Of a stretch of DNA of 64,000 nucleotides, positions 23,036-33,957 are shown one piece after another. Below the pieces are notes generated by a model, which was given only the letters and a program-made list of their open reading frames with translations, searched no databases and was not told the origin of the DNA. A program made the translations under genes and the position numbers. This DNA comes from Bromus sterilis (lineage: Eukaryota; Streptophyta; Magnoliopsida; Poales; Poaceae): positions 66,076,001 through 66,140,000 of the forward strand of contig OX465598.1 of NCBI GenBank assembly GCA_950022295.1, written 5' to 3'. Position 1 is the stretch's first letter. The number at the start of each line of letters is the position of its first letter.

Positions 23036-24943
23036 GCTTGGAGGCAGTGTTTTAAATTTCGTGCGATTCCGACTTCGTCGGGTAGGTGAACGTTCGGATG
23101 TGACAGGCATAGTAGCCGATGTAATCCGAGGGGCGTATTTACAAAATGCCGCGCGCGCTATTAGCTGGACCCTGGAATTCCCCTCTTATCTTCGGATTCT
23201 AGCCACCCGAAAAACCGCACCCGGAACGGGCCATTTGTGGCCCAAACCACCTCCCAAATAGCCCTTCCTATAAATAACAGGTGCTACCCTGCCTAAAATG
23301 GAGAAAACCCTAGTTTTACACCTCTGCCCGCTCCCCCGCCGCCACATGGCGTTCACCCACCGGCCAGACGCCACCTGGGCCATCGGAGTGCTTCGAACCC
23401 TCGGATATGGAACGGACGCACCAGGGTGCGCCAGGTCACCAGATCGGATCCTGCGTCCCCGAGCTCCTCCTGTGGAGGAGCTCCTCCTTCCCCGAGCCGC
23501 CTGTCTCCGGCAAGCCAGCCACGACGCCGGCGAGCCGCCGCTGCCTTAGGTTGTCCCCGTGACCCCCTCCTCCTCTCCCTCCTCTTCCGTCATCTCTCTA
23601 TCTTCCTCTCTCAGCACCAGGAAGAAACCGTCGCCGCCCGCCATGCCCAGCCCGAGCCGGAGCTCGTGCAGCGTCGCGCCACCCCCTGGACCTCATGTCG
23701 CACCGCCCTCGGGCCCGCCATCGACCGAATCTTGCCGCCTCGGCCTCGATCCGCCTGCTCCATGCGTCCCCGCGCCTCCCTGTCGACCTCGCCGGAGAGG
23801 CCTGTCACCACCGCTGCCTCTGCACTAGATCGGGATCGAGGCGAGCAGCCCTTCCGCCGTTGACCGCCGCGTTGGGCCGGCCTGTGCCCGAGGCCCAGTC
23901 CCCGTGCCCCAGCCCACACCTATCCTCTGCCCGAGCGCCTTCTGCTACCATGCGCCACCACAGCCGGCCTGGGCATCGGCCCAGTGGTAAGCAGCCCCCC
24001 TTTTCCTTTTTTTATTTTTTTCTGTTGCGGTAGTGGGCTTGGCCCAATTAACTTTTTTCTATGTTCTTTTCCCGTGAGCGTCTGGTAATTTTCTGCGCTC
24101 ATTTGCATTGGCCCAATAGACCCCTGTTTCGGCCCAGTAGCACTATTAGCTCTACTTTTTTATATAATTGGCAGATTGTGTTATTTATTTGTGATGTGCG
24201 TATCTTTTCACCGGTAGCTCGGATGGAGACACTTTCTACATGAAATCTGCTCCATTTTTCGCGTAGAATAACAAAATGTGCTTGTTTGCCATGTTTGAGA
24301 TTTTTTACATGCTTTTTATCTGCTAGTTACAACCCTTGCCACTGTAAAATGTTTATTTAATAACTTTTTAAACGTTGCACCAAATAAAATGTTTCTTATA
24401 TGTAACTTGACTAGAATTTCATGTAGATTGTGAATATGATGTTCTTGCTTGCTAATAAAAATAATAAAATTATGCTTTAGGTCAGAATAGTAACAAATGC
24501 AATAATTATCGTGGGGTCCATAATAGCTGCCATGTATAGGTTTTATCCCCCACTTAAGGTGACTAGATTAGATAGTTTATTTATGCGTCACCTCTTGCTG
24601 TGTTTGTGTGACATGCCATGCTTGAGTGATATGCCATGTTAACAACCTTTGCTCATGTTGTGTAGCTAAACAACTTGAAACGTTCTAAATGTGTGGTACC
24701 GTCGTGTGTGACGAATGCTCCACTTAACATGTTAGTAACCGCTCCCGACGATAGACGCGATTGTATTGCGTTGCCTCGTGTTGCTTTCTTGTTTATGCTT
24801 GCTCGTGATTGCTTCATAGTAATAGATGCTTGCTCGTCGATTTATTTTTCAAGTGTTTCCTTCTTGTGTGCTTCCGCGGGTACCTCTCGGAGACGTTTCG
24901 AGCTTGCGATCGACTACACATTCGGTTTCTTCTTCTCATCAGG
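23036..24943. other. Unassigned 1.9 kb, GC-rich then AT-rich
   Basis: A TATA box (TATAAATA, 23269-23276) is followed by AAAACCCTAG and a GC-rich 0.7-kb stretch with many Pro/Arg/Ser-coding frames of no clear family. A donor-like CAGTGGTAAGC lies near 23987. The rest is AT-rich. The TATA-leader-GC exon-donor order resembles the 5' end of a plant transcription unit or the leader of a long LTR. I do not recognise it. It is the host sequence of the inverted Tat-type insertion at 24944. Confidence 0.4.
23269..23276 (+). promoter_or_regulatory. TATA box in unassigned block
   Basis: TATAAATA, with CT-rich, leader-like sequence 40-70 bases downstream. Confidence 0.4.
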
Positions 24944-25417
24944 TGGCGAGGATCAGCCTCGGCAAATCCCATGGTCAGGGACCCTGGGTTAGTCATAGAG
25001 AAGGAACAGGTTGGACGATACTCGTCGGCTAACAGGAGAAGCACTTCCTGCTCGATATTATTGTGTGAGGGGGCGATTACAAGGGGGGCCAAGGCGAATT
25101 CTCGCAAGGCCAGGAGAGTGGATTAGATATTGGATATTTGATATTGGATATTGGATATTGGATGCCTCAGACGGTCCCCTCCTAGCCTTTATATACTAGG
25201 CCAGGACTCAGGGGGTCCGTACTAGTTTACAAAGTTAGTTACCTAGTCCTAGTCTTTCCTTGTGCGCCAAGTCGTGCCTTCCATATCAGTAGTGGACTCC
25301 TACGTTGGTGCCTTGATTGGACCAGCAGTAAGCCCATCAATGCTCCTTGCGAGTCTTCTGTCTTAATACGCACCAGGTATCCTTGTAAGCAGGAGTCGTG
25401 GGGTCACCCCCTCATCA
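24944..25417 (-). repeat. 3' LTR of inverted Tat-type element
   Basis: 474 bp. TATA box (TATATAAA on minus strand) at 25188-25195. The phrase around 24960-25060 is the reverse complement of 6540-6660. Confidence 0.8.
25123..25163. repeat. Short tandem repeat (GGATATT)n
   Basis: Five to six imperfect copies of a 7-base unit within the inverted LTR; the other Tat-type LTR has no such expansion. Confidence 0.85.
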
Positions 25418-25433
25418 GTAGCCCCCGAGTGCC
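25418..25433 (-). other. Polypurine tract of inverted Tat-type element
   Basis: Minus-strand GGCACTCGGGGGCTAC directly precedes the LTR start, as expected for a plus-strand primer. Confidence 0.7.
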
Positions 25434-26098
25434 TGGGGGACTCGAAGAGTCGCGCAGGGACTCGAATTCTCCACTTTATTTATCATCGTAAGCGCGGCAC
25501 AGCCGCAGGTCACTGGCAGTTTTAAGCCATGACAATACCTGTTTCGAGGGATTGCTAAGCTAAAAAGGGCCCAAGGAGTCGATTGGTCGAGCCTTGGTGA
25601 ATTGCGCTAGTGGCAAATACCGCAGTAGTCCAATCAAGCCCACGTCCCTCGACATGAACTTGGAACGACCGGTGTCTAGCAAAGTCATGCCGCTGCAGGT
25701 CTTATAGGATCAATTGCTGACAGTCTAAGCAAATAGCCTGAGCGCGTCCGCTCGGCTCTTTCTATCATGCGAGCGCATGGAAAAGATCGGGAGTGAAATC
25801 GCTCTGCGGCAAGTCCCGGCCCGGCCGTTCTGCGCAACGGGGTCTTACCAACACGCTAAGATTGCGTGGCATCTTGGTACAGTGTGTCGTAGCCCAGGTA
25901 TAATTTTTTTTTGTAGAGGCACGGAGCTTGGTTAGCGATGCACACACTCGGAATAAACAATCAAGTGAGCTATTAGTAGTCACTCGCGGAGCTTATGAGT
26001 GCTCAGGCGAGGGGTCGTATAGGAAAGCATCCGCTCGGAATGTCGTCGAGTACGTGGGTAGTTTAGCCTGCTGAGATTTTGCGAGTAGTGACTCGAAC

Positions 26099-26286
26099 GC
26101 CTTTTGTTTTCGAGGTGAAGGAGCACCCGAACTCCACAGATGTGTTGTTTCCTCTGACGCGAGTAGTCCTGCGAGTGCATGTTCGCCTTTTGTTTTCGAG
26201 GTGAGGGAGCACCCGAAACTCTGTAAGTGCGAGTGGTTTACTCAAGCATATCCTCATCTTCTGGGTGAGGGAGCACCCGAACTCTC
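26099..26286. repeat. Spaced direct repeat, GAGGGAGCACCCGAACTC
   Basis: Three copies of a 30-40 base phrase (about 26099, 26184 and 26260) spaced 75-85 bases, in the 3'-untranslated region of the inverted Tat-type element. Confidence 0.8.
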
Positions 26287-26736
26287 AAGCTTTTTGTATT
26301 TTACTCTTGTTTGGATAAAGATATTCCCGATGGGAGTAAAATATTTTGGAATCGGAATATTTTTGCACTTAGAGATAGGTGTCCTTTGCCAGTCTTTTGT
26401 TTTTTTCCAATTGTTTTTATCCTGATTCGTCCTTCTTGGGATGCCGCGTGGATAGGTTTTGCCATGCTATTTGGCGGCCTATGATGATGCTTGGTCTTTG
26501 ATCCGTCGCGTCTTCTAGCCATAATGATGACTTGGTCGCCACGCTGCCTGGTGCCCGTTGGATTTCCAAGGTGTGTATGGGAAACAGGCGAGATTTGACG
26601 CGTCCTTTAAATATTGCTGACCGTGTGAAGGCATCTTTTCTTGGAATTCGTAACGCCCGGCGTGTTTGGTCTTTGATTTAATGATGGCTCCTCCTGTGCT
26701 TCTGTATTTTTTTCCTTGTTTATCCCTGGGCTGAAC

Positions 26737-26744
26737 TATAAATA
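26737..26744 (+). promoter_or_regulatory. TATA box of the antisense B3-like gene
   Basis: TATAAATA, 65 bases before the predicted ATG, followed by a CT-rich leader (26776-26806). This spacing fits a plant RNA polymerase II promoter and is opposite in direction to the element. Confidence 0.6.
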
Positions 26745-26808
26745 CCCGCTGCGTTATTGCCTGGACTTGGGCATCCGCTCTTCTCTCTTTCTTCTTCTTC
26801 TCCTTACT

Positions 26809-27366
26809 ATGGCTCCCAAGCGGGGTGGTGGTTCTTCTGGCCGAGGTCGTGGATGGCGTGGTCGTGGTGGCCGTACCCCTCGCTCTTCTCGTGGTGGGCG
26901 TCGTGGAGCTGCGGTGGTGCCCTCCTCGTCTTGTGCGGATGAGGGTGTTTGGCGTTATGATTTTCTTCTGCGAGTTCTTAGTCACACTGCTACTCGGATC
27001 CCTCTCCCATTCTCATTTGCCTCCATGATTTCTGAGCTTAGTCTGAGGGGTCTGTGGCTTCAGCTTCAGGGGTGCGCTCGACCTCCTGCTTGGGTTGAGC
27101 TTTCAGTTGATGGCTCCTTCTTGGTCTTCCTTGATGCTGGCTGGAGATCATTTTCACGGCGGCTAAACTTGCATGATGGGGATAGTCTTTGTTGTCGTTT
27201 TGATGGTGAAGATACCCTCATCGTTCGTGCTTTTGATGCCGGTGGCAATCGTCTGGAGCCATACTGGGAGGAAACAAGCAGTGGCAGTTTCGATGGGTCG
27301 AGTGGTGGTTCGCCTGCTTCTCCCGTGACTTCATCTTCGGCCGATTCCTCGGCTGATGGTTCTTGA
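26809..27366 (+). CDS. B3-like DNA-binding protein, antisense in Tat-type element
   Basis: 185 residues from the ATG at 26809 (second codon Ala, Lys/Arg soon after), chosen because TATA and CT-rich leader end just before it. Residues 5-35 are Gly/Arg-rich with RGR repeats that could bind nucleic acid. Residues about 63-148 fit the B3 fold: a hydrophobic PLPFSFASMI start, then VELSVDGSFLVFLDAGW, RSFSRRLNLHDGDSL and CRFDGEDTLIVRAFD, with the GW..F..L..GD..F.F spacing of B3 proteins. The tail is Ser/Asp-rich. The frame stays open for 19 more codons after the TGA to a TAG at 27424-27426, so the stop may be recent. Antisense ORFs between pol and 3' LTR are known in Tat-lineage elements such as Grande. 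The B3 assignment is by motif reading only. Confidence 0.6.
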   Translation: MAPKRGGGSSGRGRGWRGRGGRTPRSSRGGRRGAAVVPSSSCADEGVWRYDFLLRVLSHTATRIPLPFSFASMISELSLRGLWLQLQGCARPPAWVELSVDGSFLVFLDAGWRSFSRRLNLHDGDSLCCRFDGEDTLIVRAFDAGGNRLEPYWEETSSGSFDGSSGGSPASPVTSSSADSSADGS

Positions 27367-27631
27367 TCTTCTAGTTCGAAGTATGAACTGGATGTCAAGC
27401 CGGTCGTCAAGCGGTTGCGTCAGTAGGCGAGGAACCTTGTAGAACTGGAGGACGGCGACTTGCTTCTTCGCGGACTGAGTTGCTACTTTGTCTGTGGTGA
27501 TGCTCGTCAAGCTGTGGTACGAAAGTGCCAATTATCTCAGCATGAGCATACATGTAGAAGTCATAATTCGTTGGGATAATTGTAACCCGTCTGGTAGCTG
27601 CTTGAGTCCTTTTGTGGTCGTAACTGTCCTT

Positions 27632-27824
27632 TGACTCCCTTGTAATGAAAATTGTGTTTGACTCCTTCGTAATGGAAACTGTCTTCGACTCCTTTGTAAT
27701 GGAAACTGTCTTTGGTTCCTTTGTAATGGAAAACTGTTTTCGACTCCTTTGTAATGGAAACTGTCTTCGGTTCCTTTGTAATGGAAAACTGTCTTTGACT
27801 CCTTTGTAATCAGAAGTTGTCTTT
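27632..27824 (+). repeat. Tandem repeat, seven units of 27-28 bp
   Basis: Units of the form GACTCCTTTGTAATGGAAAC with small changes, starting about 270 bases after the B3-like ORF. Each unit holds TTTGTAAT, a motif resembling plant far-upstream polyadenylation elements. Confidence 0.92.
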
Positions 27825-28119
27825 CGGGTGCGCGGCAGCGCTCCCGATGGGAGTAGCCCCCAAGGCTACGTTTGATTTGTAGAATCAAGCGTAGGATGTG
27901 AGTTTTTGTCTACCTGGGCTGTCCCTTCTTGTGCCTTTTTGAATTTATTCCAGGTTTTTGGTCGGGTGCGCGTTAGCGCTCCCGATGGGAGTAGCCCCCG
28001 AGTCTTTAGGTGATCGTTTGCGATCAGGTGAAGACTAAAGAACTTTGCGTTTTCCGATGCGATTCTCTTGTGAAAAACTCTTGGTGCTTCGGGGGGATCT
28101 TGTGTTCTGGTTACCCAGT

Positions 28120-28402
28120 GCTTGCAGATAAGGTCGCATGAGCGGGGGTAGCGTCTCTCGGGGTGATTTTATGCTCGAGTTCTCGAGTAATTTTAAGTAA
28201 AGTCGCGTTTTAGCGAGTATAGCATCTCTCGGGGATGGGGGGTTATGCTCGAGCCCCCGAGTGCTTTTAAGTAAAGTCGCATGAGCGAGGATAGCGTCTC
28301 TCGGGGGGGGGGGGGGGGTTATGCTCGAGCCCCCGAGTGCTTTTATGTAAAGTCGCATGAGCGAGGATAGCGTCTCTCTGGGGGAGTTTATGCTCGAGCC
28401 CC
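28120..28402. repeat. Tandem repeat, four units of about 70-75 bp
   Basis: Units contain GTCGCATGAGCGAGGATAGC, a run of G, and TTATGCTCGAGCCCCCGAG. One unit holds a 16-base G run at 28303-28318. Confidence 0.9.
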
Positions 28403-28560
28403 ACATCCCAAAGCTTAATTCCTGCTCGTCCTCGAGTAGGTAAATGATGAAAGCATAATTTCTGTGGTGACATGCTAACAACCATATAAGAACTTTTAAG
28501 TAAAGCAATCAAGGCAGGTAATTCAATTCAAGTCATAACAGGCAAGAGTCTATATTTAGC

Positions 28561-29860
28561 ATTGAAACAAGCAACATAAGAACATAAAGGTGTAAGAGCT
28601 CTCGCTGTCCGTGACTCGAATGTCTCCAAATGGTGTTTGCGTGCAAGAAAGGGGATAGGGATATACGAGAAAAAGTATTTTTGTGTTGAGAACTCAATCT
28701 ACTAAAGTTTCACACATGGTGTTCTTTGGAATCTTATCTTGACTCATCCCCAGACCACTAGCCAGGTACAAGTCAAAATGATCCACTCCTTTTCGACATT
28801 TTGAGCACTCATGCAATGGATGAGTGTAAGCAAGGAAGTTGACACTTAGGATGGCAAAGAGAGATATGGTGGAGGAGGAAGACAAAATGGTGTGAAAGGC
28901 TCACATCAATGAGGACAATCATAGGCGAGAGAAAGCCAAGTGATAGATATGATGTGAAAAGTAGGGATTGCCATGAAACAGATGCACATATGAGCTAAGG
29001 TAAGCTCTCCAATGGAACTAGTGGGGGTGCATTCAACTTGCTTGCTCAAGAAAACCTAGAGCTCATTTGAGGAGGCTCATCATTGGAATATACAAGCCAA
29101 GTTCTATAGTGTGAAGGTCCCCACATAGCTATATGCATGAATGATAATCTCTACGGAGTACAAGATATAAGAGCGAGTACGAGTGTGGATCTTTCAAAAG
29201 GAATAGTAGTGTGCCCCCTTCTCTCTTTTTATTTTCTTTTTCTCTTTTTTCTATTTTTTTGTATTTTTTGGTGGCCTCAATGGCTCTTTCTATTTCTCTC
29301 ATTTGTCCTCTTTGGGATCTTTTAATTTTGTCCTCTTTGGGATCTTTTAATTTGTCCACTTTGGGATCTTTTCCTCACTTTAGGGGCAACACTCTATATA
29401 TTACAAGAAGTATAGAAGATCTTTCACACTTTACAAAGTACTCAAATCATAAAGAAAATGTAAATATCATGATGTATGCAAATGTATGCCTCTGCCAATG
29501 TAGTAGGATATGCAATGATACTAGCGCGTCATGTAGAAATGATTAGGGCAAAGCCAACTAGCATGCGTCTCATCGATCAAGCAAGTAGCATGTATGACAT
29601 GAAGATCAAGTCATGAGAAGATGGATGTTCCATGGCAATATATCTCGGAAAGGCTATGGAAATTCCTTGATAGGTAGGTATGCTGGCTGTTTTGAGGAAA
29701 CATATAAGGAGGTTTATGATGACAGAGCGTATCGTGCCAAGGGTTTGGATGTACCAGCGAAGGTGGACGCCAACTCTCGGAGTGATAAGGAGGCAATGCA
29801 CGGCACAGGAGAGGCTAGAAAAATATGGGAAGGTGGAAGTGTCAACTTTCGGATACTCAT
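28561..29860. other. Unassigned, probably old retrotransposon interior
   Basis: 1.3 kb, AT-rich, with no supported ORF. It has a pyrimidine-only tract (29216-29272) and a short direct repeat. It is the target of the Tekay-type insertion; its last bases CTCAT (29856-29860) are the expected left TSD. Confidence 0.45.
29302..29374. repeat. Direct repeat, TTTGTCCTCTTTGGGATCTT x3
   Basis: Three near-identical copies of 22-25 bases in a row within the unassigned block. Confidence 0.9.
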
Positions 29861-31950
29861 TGTCAGAACCCTCTTTTAGCTAATGTGCTAGGATCAAAGT
29901 CATCTTGCATCATGTTAAAAATTTCAAAAGAAGTCATTGAAATCAAATTCAAAAGCAAAATGGGAGAAGGAACCCCCCGAGTTGAATTAATGCAAAAGGC
30001 CAGATGAAAATCTTCTCCAAAAATTCATGTTAGAATTTTGAAAAGTCTTATAAATGAGTGTGATCACATATCAAGTGATGTGGGACCCACCCCATGCTCA
30101 TGGATTTTTCAAATATTCAAACAGTGCCTTGGAATTAATCAAAAACCCCTATTTGATTTAAAGTTCAAATAATTTGAATTTTAAAAATGTTCAAACTTTA
30201 CAAGTGGCTAGCCTAGTATATTGTGGAGCCACATAAAAAGTTTCAGCATTTAATAAAATGCCTAGCTATTTATTTAGCACAGCAAAACAAAATTACAGAA
30301 AAGAAAGGAAAGATTAAACAGACAGAAAATAGAAAAGGGAAAGGAGTCCACCTACCTGGGCCTCACCAGCCCAATTCACCGCACCGCAGCCTCCCCTTGT
30401 CGTCTTCCCCGGCGCGGCAAGCAGCTTGCTGGAGCGCATGCCGACGTCGGCGAGCACCAGCCTGCCTGCCTGGAGCCTCCTGAGTCTTCTAGTCGCGCCT
30501 GGAGACGCCTGTCGGCCGTCCCGATCCATTGCCCCCCTCCATAGCTTCCTCCCCCTCCTCCCGTGCTCGATTTCGTCGCCGCCTGAAGCCTCACCGGAGC
30601 AGCCCGCCGTAGAAGACGCGGCCACCGCGAGCTAGAGCTTCCGAGGGCTTGTCCGGAAGCTTCCCCGCCGTCGACTCCGTCTCGATGCAAGGAATCAAGA
30701 GCCCGGAGCCCCCGTAGGAGCCGGAATCGCCGCCGAGACCTCACTGGACCCGCAAGCTCGCCGTCTTCGATTCGCCGCCTCTAGAGCTTCCCCGAGCCCG
30801 CTAGCCATCCCGTCGCATCCGTGGTGAGCCTCTGCGTTTTTCCCCTCAAGCCATGGCACCGCTCGCCTCCTCTAGCTCGAATCGCCATGTTCGCCGGAGT
30901 ACCGAGCCGCCATGGACGACGACGAGGTCACCCCTGTGCCCTATCGTCTCGTCTAGTGCGCGCATCGTCTTCCTGGTGGTCTTGCGCGTCTAATGAGCCC
31001 ACCGTTGCCACACTTCGTGCACTGAGTCGACGACTGCGTCTGGCCAGTGGCTCCGCCGCCGCTAGAGCTCGTCGCCGGCATGGCTACGGTGCACCCCAGC
31101 GCCCGTGGCTTGGCCCATTCGAAGCGCACGTTCGAGGGCTCCATTTTGGTGGTCGCAGCGCTCAAATCCGTGCCCGGAATCGCCCTCCCATGTGTCGCCG
31201 CCGTGCTGGAAGGTCGCCGGCGTTTAGCCGCTGGCAGCCCGCCGACGTGGCCGTGATTAGGGGCTTAACCCCACCTGGGTTAAGTGACCCTGGGTCACTG
31301 ACAGTGGGCCCTGGCCCCCCGTTAATCCCCTGGTTAGTTTAAACTAACCGGGATTTTAAACAGAGAGGCTGACACCCCTGGCCCACCAGTCAGCTCCCCC
31401 CCCTAACGTCACTGTGACATAAGGCTGACGCAGTAAATAGAATAATTTATTTATATAAATCCAGAAATTCCAGAAAAAGGTTGAAACTTTGGAAATTCAT
31501 AGAAAATTCATATTAACTCCAAATTTAACAAATAATATATGAAAAATGATCAGGAGAAAATAAGCTATCCAAATTTCCATCTTTCAACTATGTTTGAGTT
31601 GAATTTAAAATGTGACCAGTAGCATTTTCTATTTGGTTTAAATGGAATTAAATCAATTTCTTTTCAAATGCTTTTGCAATTTGAACCATAGCAACATACC
31701 ACATTATACTGGAACTTCAGAGGCATATCATACACATTTCAAAATGATTTACATTGATCCCACAATAGCATTTGTAACTTGGCTAAATAGAATTCAAATT
31801 GGAGTTTGAATTTGCAAATTCATTTGCAATATACTCCATTTAAATGGAATTGCCTCACACATCAGAAAAATATACATCAAGTTTCAACCTTCAACCATGT
31901 GATTGTGCATTGTATTTACTTTGCTACCTTGTTTGTTGTTTCTCGAGTAG

Positions 31951-32016
31951 AGGTGGAACCGGAACAGGAGGCAGCCCCCTTCGTTCAAGAGCCTGAACCC
32001 AAACCTCGTCAGCAAG
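31951..32016 (+). other. Putative acidic mini-exon, LTR-A
   Basis: 66 nt after GAGTAG and before GCAAGC; enters and leaves in phase 1. Peptide rich in Glu and Pro (EPEQEAAPFVQEP). If joined to 33164 the frame continues to a stop at 33211-33213. No start codon for the combined frame was found. Confidence 0.45.
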
Positions 32017-33163
32017 GCAAGCAAACCCCCATTGATCATGTCGATAAAATCCCACTTCCCTCTCATGTCTCTCTTATGCATTGTATAGGATGATTACCAT
32101 GCTACGTTTCTACCGCATAGATGAACCCATTCCTTTGCATGACCTATCATTTGTCACAGTAGTAAGCAAACCAAAATCCTAGCAAATGTAGGAGTTGATT
32201 GATATCTTGTGGCCCCTGCAATTGTTACTGCTTATTGCATGCTTAGAGTGATACAATGATGTTACTGTTATGTGAGTCGGGATGGTAGTGATCATGTTGA
32301 GGATGGTGGAAATGTGTTGGTGAATCTACCCTAATACAAGGTGAACGATGAGAAGCTGTGTAGGAGTACACAGTGGGTTGTCTCGTTGAACACCGCCCTA
32401 AGTCCGAGTTCTTGGGTGGTGATCCAAGATGAAGAGTACAACCACACATTGGTCTCACTGACCCCTCTCAACCTATTAACTCATCCCTTTCGATGTCCAG
32501 ATGTCGCAATAGTTCGGAGTTCTGGTAGGTTTGTGGCCTGGCTGCTAAGTGAGAGAACGGCTCATCCGAGACCGGCTTACGCACCACGAACACATCATCT
32601 GGGTCCACTTCGGTAAACCGTCCGGGTTCACGATAGTGGTAGCCAACCCAGGTAGGCGGCTTTCTTGGACTAGATAGGCTATGAGTTAACAGTTGTGGTG
32701 AGCATCCTCGCTGACACCCCTTGAATGGTGTCGAGATCAAAGGCGGCAAATGATGATCATGTGTGTGTAGCGGTACACCCCTCCAGGTTTAACAAAACTA
32801 TCCGAATAGCCGCGTCCGCGGTTAAGGACTGCTTGGAAAGCTTAGCTTGATTATTAGACAACTTGAACTGGATACTTCTAAAACACACCAAGATAAGTGT
32901 GAGTGCTATGGCGTACTTTCTCGTGGGGAAGTCGAGGAAGGCACCATAGTGGTGTAATTGGTTGGAGAAAGTAGTGGACTCGTGTACGCTTCTTACCTCA
33001 AGTCTGATACTCGTAGTTCAGGACTAGCCAAGTCAAACCTGGCACTTCTCCAAGTGAAACCCCACCTCCCTTTACCTTGATACATGTGCATGGGTAGTAT
33101 AGCTCCTACATAAGTCTTGCTGAGTACGACTTTGTACTCACGTTTGCTTATTCTATGTTTTAG

Positions 33164-33213
33164 ATGAACCCACTAACCCCGAAGGTGGCTTCTTCATCGA
33201 GCTCGACGACTGA
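33164..33213 (+). other. Putative terminal exon, LTR-A
   Basis: 50 nt after TTCTATGTTTTAG; a phase-1 join from the upstream mini-exon gives a short acidic end (EGGFFIELDD, stop TGA). An AATAAA follows at 33396. Confidence 0.4.
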
Positions 33214-33395
33214 AGACCAAGCTAGTCTAGTCCCAGTCAGACGAGTGGTTCCCTTGTGGAGGGCTTGTGTTTAAATAAGGCTTCTTAATCCATTTGTTAA
33301 ACTTGTCTGTACTCATACCTACTTTGCTTCCGCTTGTCTGTTGTAATGTTGGATCACATACTTGTGATCTTTGTGTGCACTCTGTAAGAGTTATC

Positions 33396-33401
33396 AATAA
33401 A
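33396..33401 (+). terminator. Polyadenylation signal, LTR-A
   Basis: AATAAA about 185 bases after the terminal exon stop; kept in LTR-B (55070-55075). Confidence 0.6.
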
Positions 33402-33945
33402 ATGTATACTTTGTAGAGAATTGCAATGATACCTGCTGTTCATACAAGGCATGTGTGTTGTGTGTATGTTTATAACATGCATGTCTTTGTATGGGTTTTC
33501 GAGACCTTAGTTGTGATCTGTCTGGCGGTCTTTCATACCCCAAGTGGCCCTTAGATGTGCGCAGCTTGGGGCATCGCGATGCGATTGCTCGAGACTCTGT
33601 CTCGTGCACACTTTGTGGTATGATCGAGCCGCCCTAGACCCCGACTAAGTGATCGGGCTGGAGTAAGTCTATGTAAGAGTTATGAGATAGTCGATAGTAT
33701 GGTTGAGGCGACTTGTCTTTGAATATGGGACTTCATCACCCATATCATTAGACTTGTGTGCGGACGATGAGGACCCATCTCAGTTGATCATCCGGCCTGG
33801 ATGGGATGCCCCTCACGTACGATGCTTTCCGAGAACGTTCTGTGCTTCGCCTTGTCTGCTTAGACAAGTGGGTATGGTTCTCGGCTCTCCATATGACTAT
33901 GTCGTAGAGGGACTTTCATACGCTAACCCCGGGTCCCGACAGACT

Positions 33946-33957
33946 TGGTATCAGAGC
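33946..33957 (+). other. Primer-binding site, unit 1
   Basis: TGGTATCAGAGC four bases after LTR-A, complementary to initiator tRNA-Met. Confidence 0.9.

Larger units (their letters stand above)
24944..28560 (-). mobile_element. Inverted Tat-type Gypsy element, 3' end
   Basis: Read on the minus strand it has a 3'-untranslated region with tandem repeats (28.4 to 25.4 kb), a purine tract GGCACTCGGGGGCTAC and an LTR (25417 down to 24944). The LTR start TGATGAGGGGGTGA and end region TCCTCGCCA match the Tat-type LTR at 6237-6674. No pol is present; the upstream part is lost. The right limit is approximate. An ORF with B3-like features runs on the opposite strand. Confidence 0.75.
29861..33941 (+). 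repeat. Tekay-type LTR-A
   Basis: 4081 bp, TGTCAGAACCC to GGGTCCCGACA. GC-rich leader-like block 30350-30823 ends in a donor-like GTGAGC (30824-30829). Putative small exons lie at 31951-32016 and 33164-33213, and an AATAAA at 33396-33401. Large apparent ORFs in the GC-rich block are not conserved in LTR-B and are not called as genes. Confidence 0.92.

Noticed and set aside
23426..24033. Cellular gene exon in the GC-rich part of the unassigned block
   Set aside because: No domain, no conserved start, and several frames open at once.
27632..27824. CRISPR-like array
   Set aside because: Units are contiguous without unique spacers and the DNA is plant; it is a simple tandem repeat.
28303..28318. 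G-quadruplex regulatory site
   Set aside because: A 16-base G run within a tandem unit can form one, but the run is not kept in the other units and may be slippage.
30314..31342. Apparent protein genes in the GC-rich block of LTR-A and LTR-C
   Set aside because: Frames are not kept in LTR-B and lack motifs; many open with non-ATG codons.
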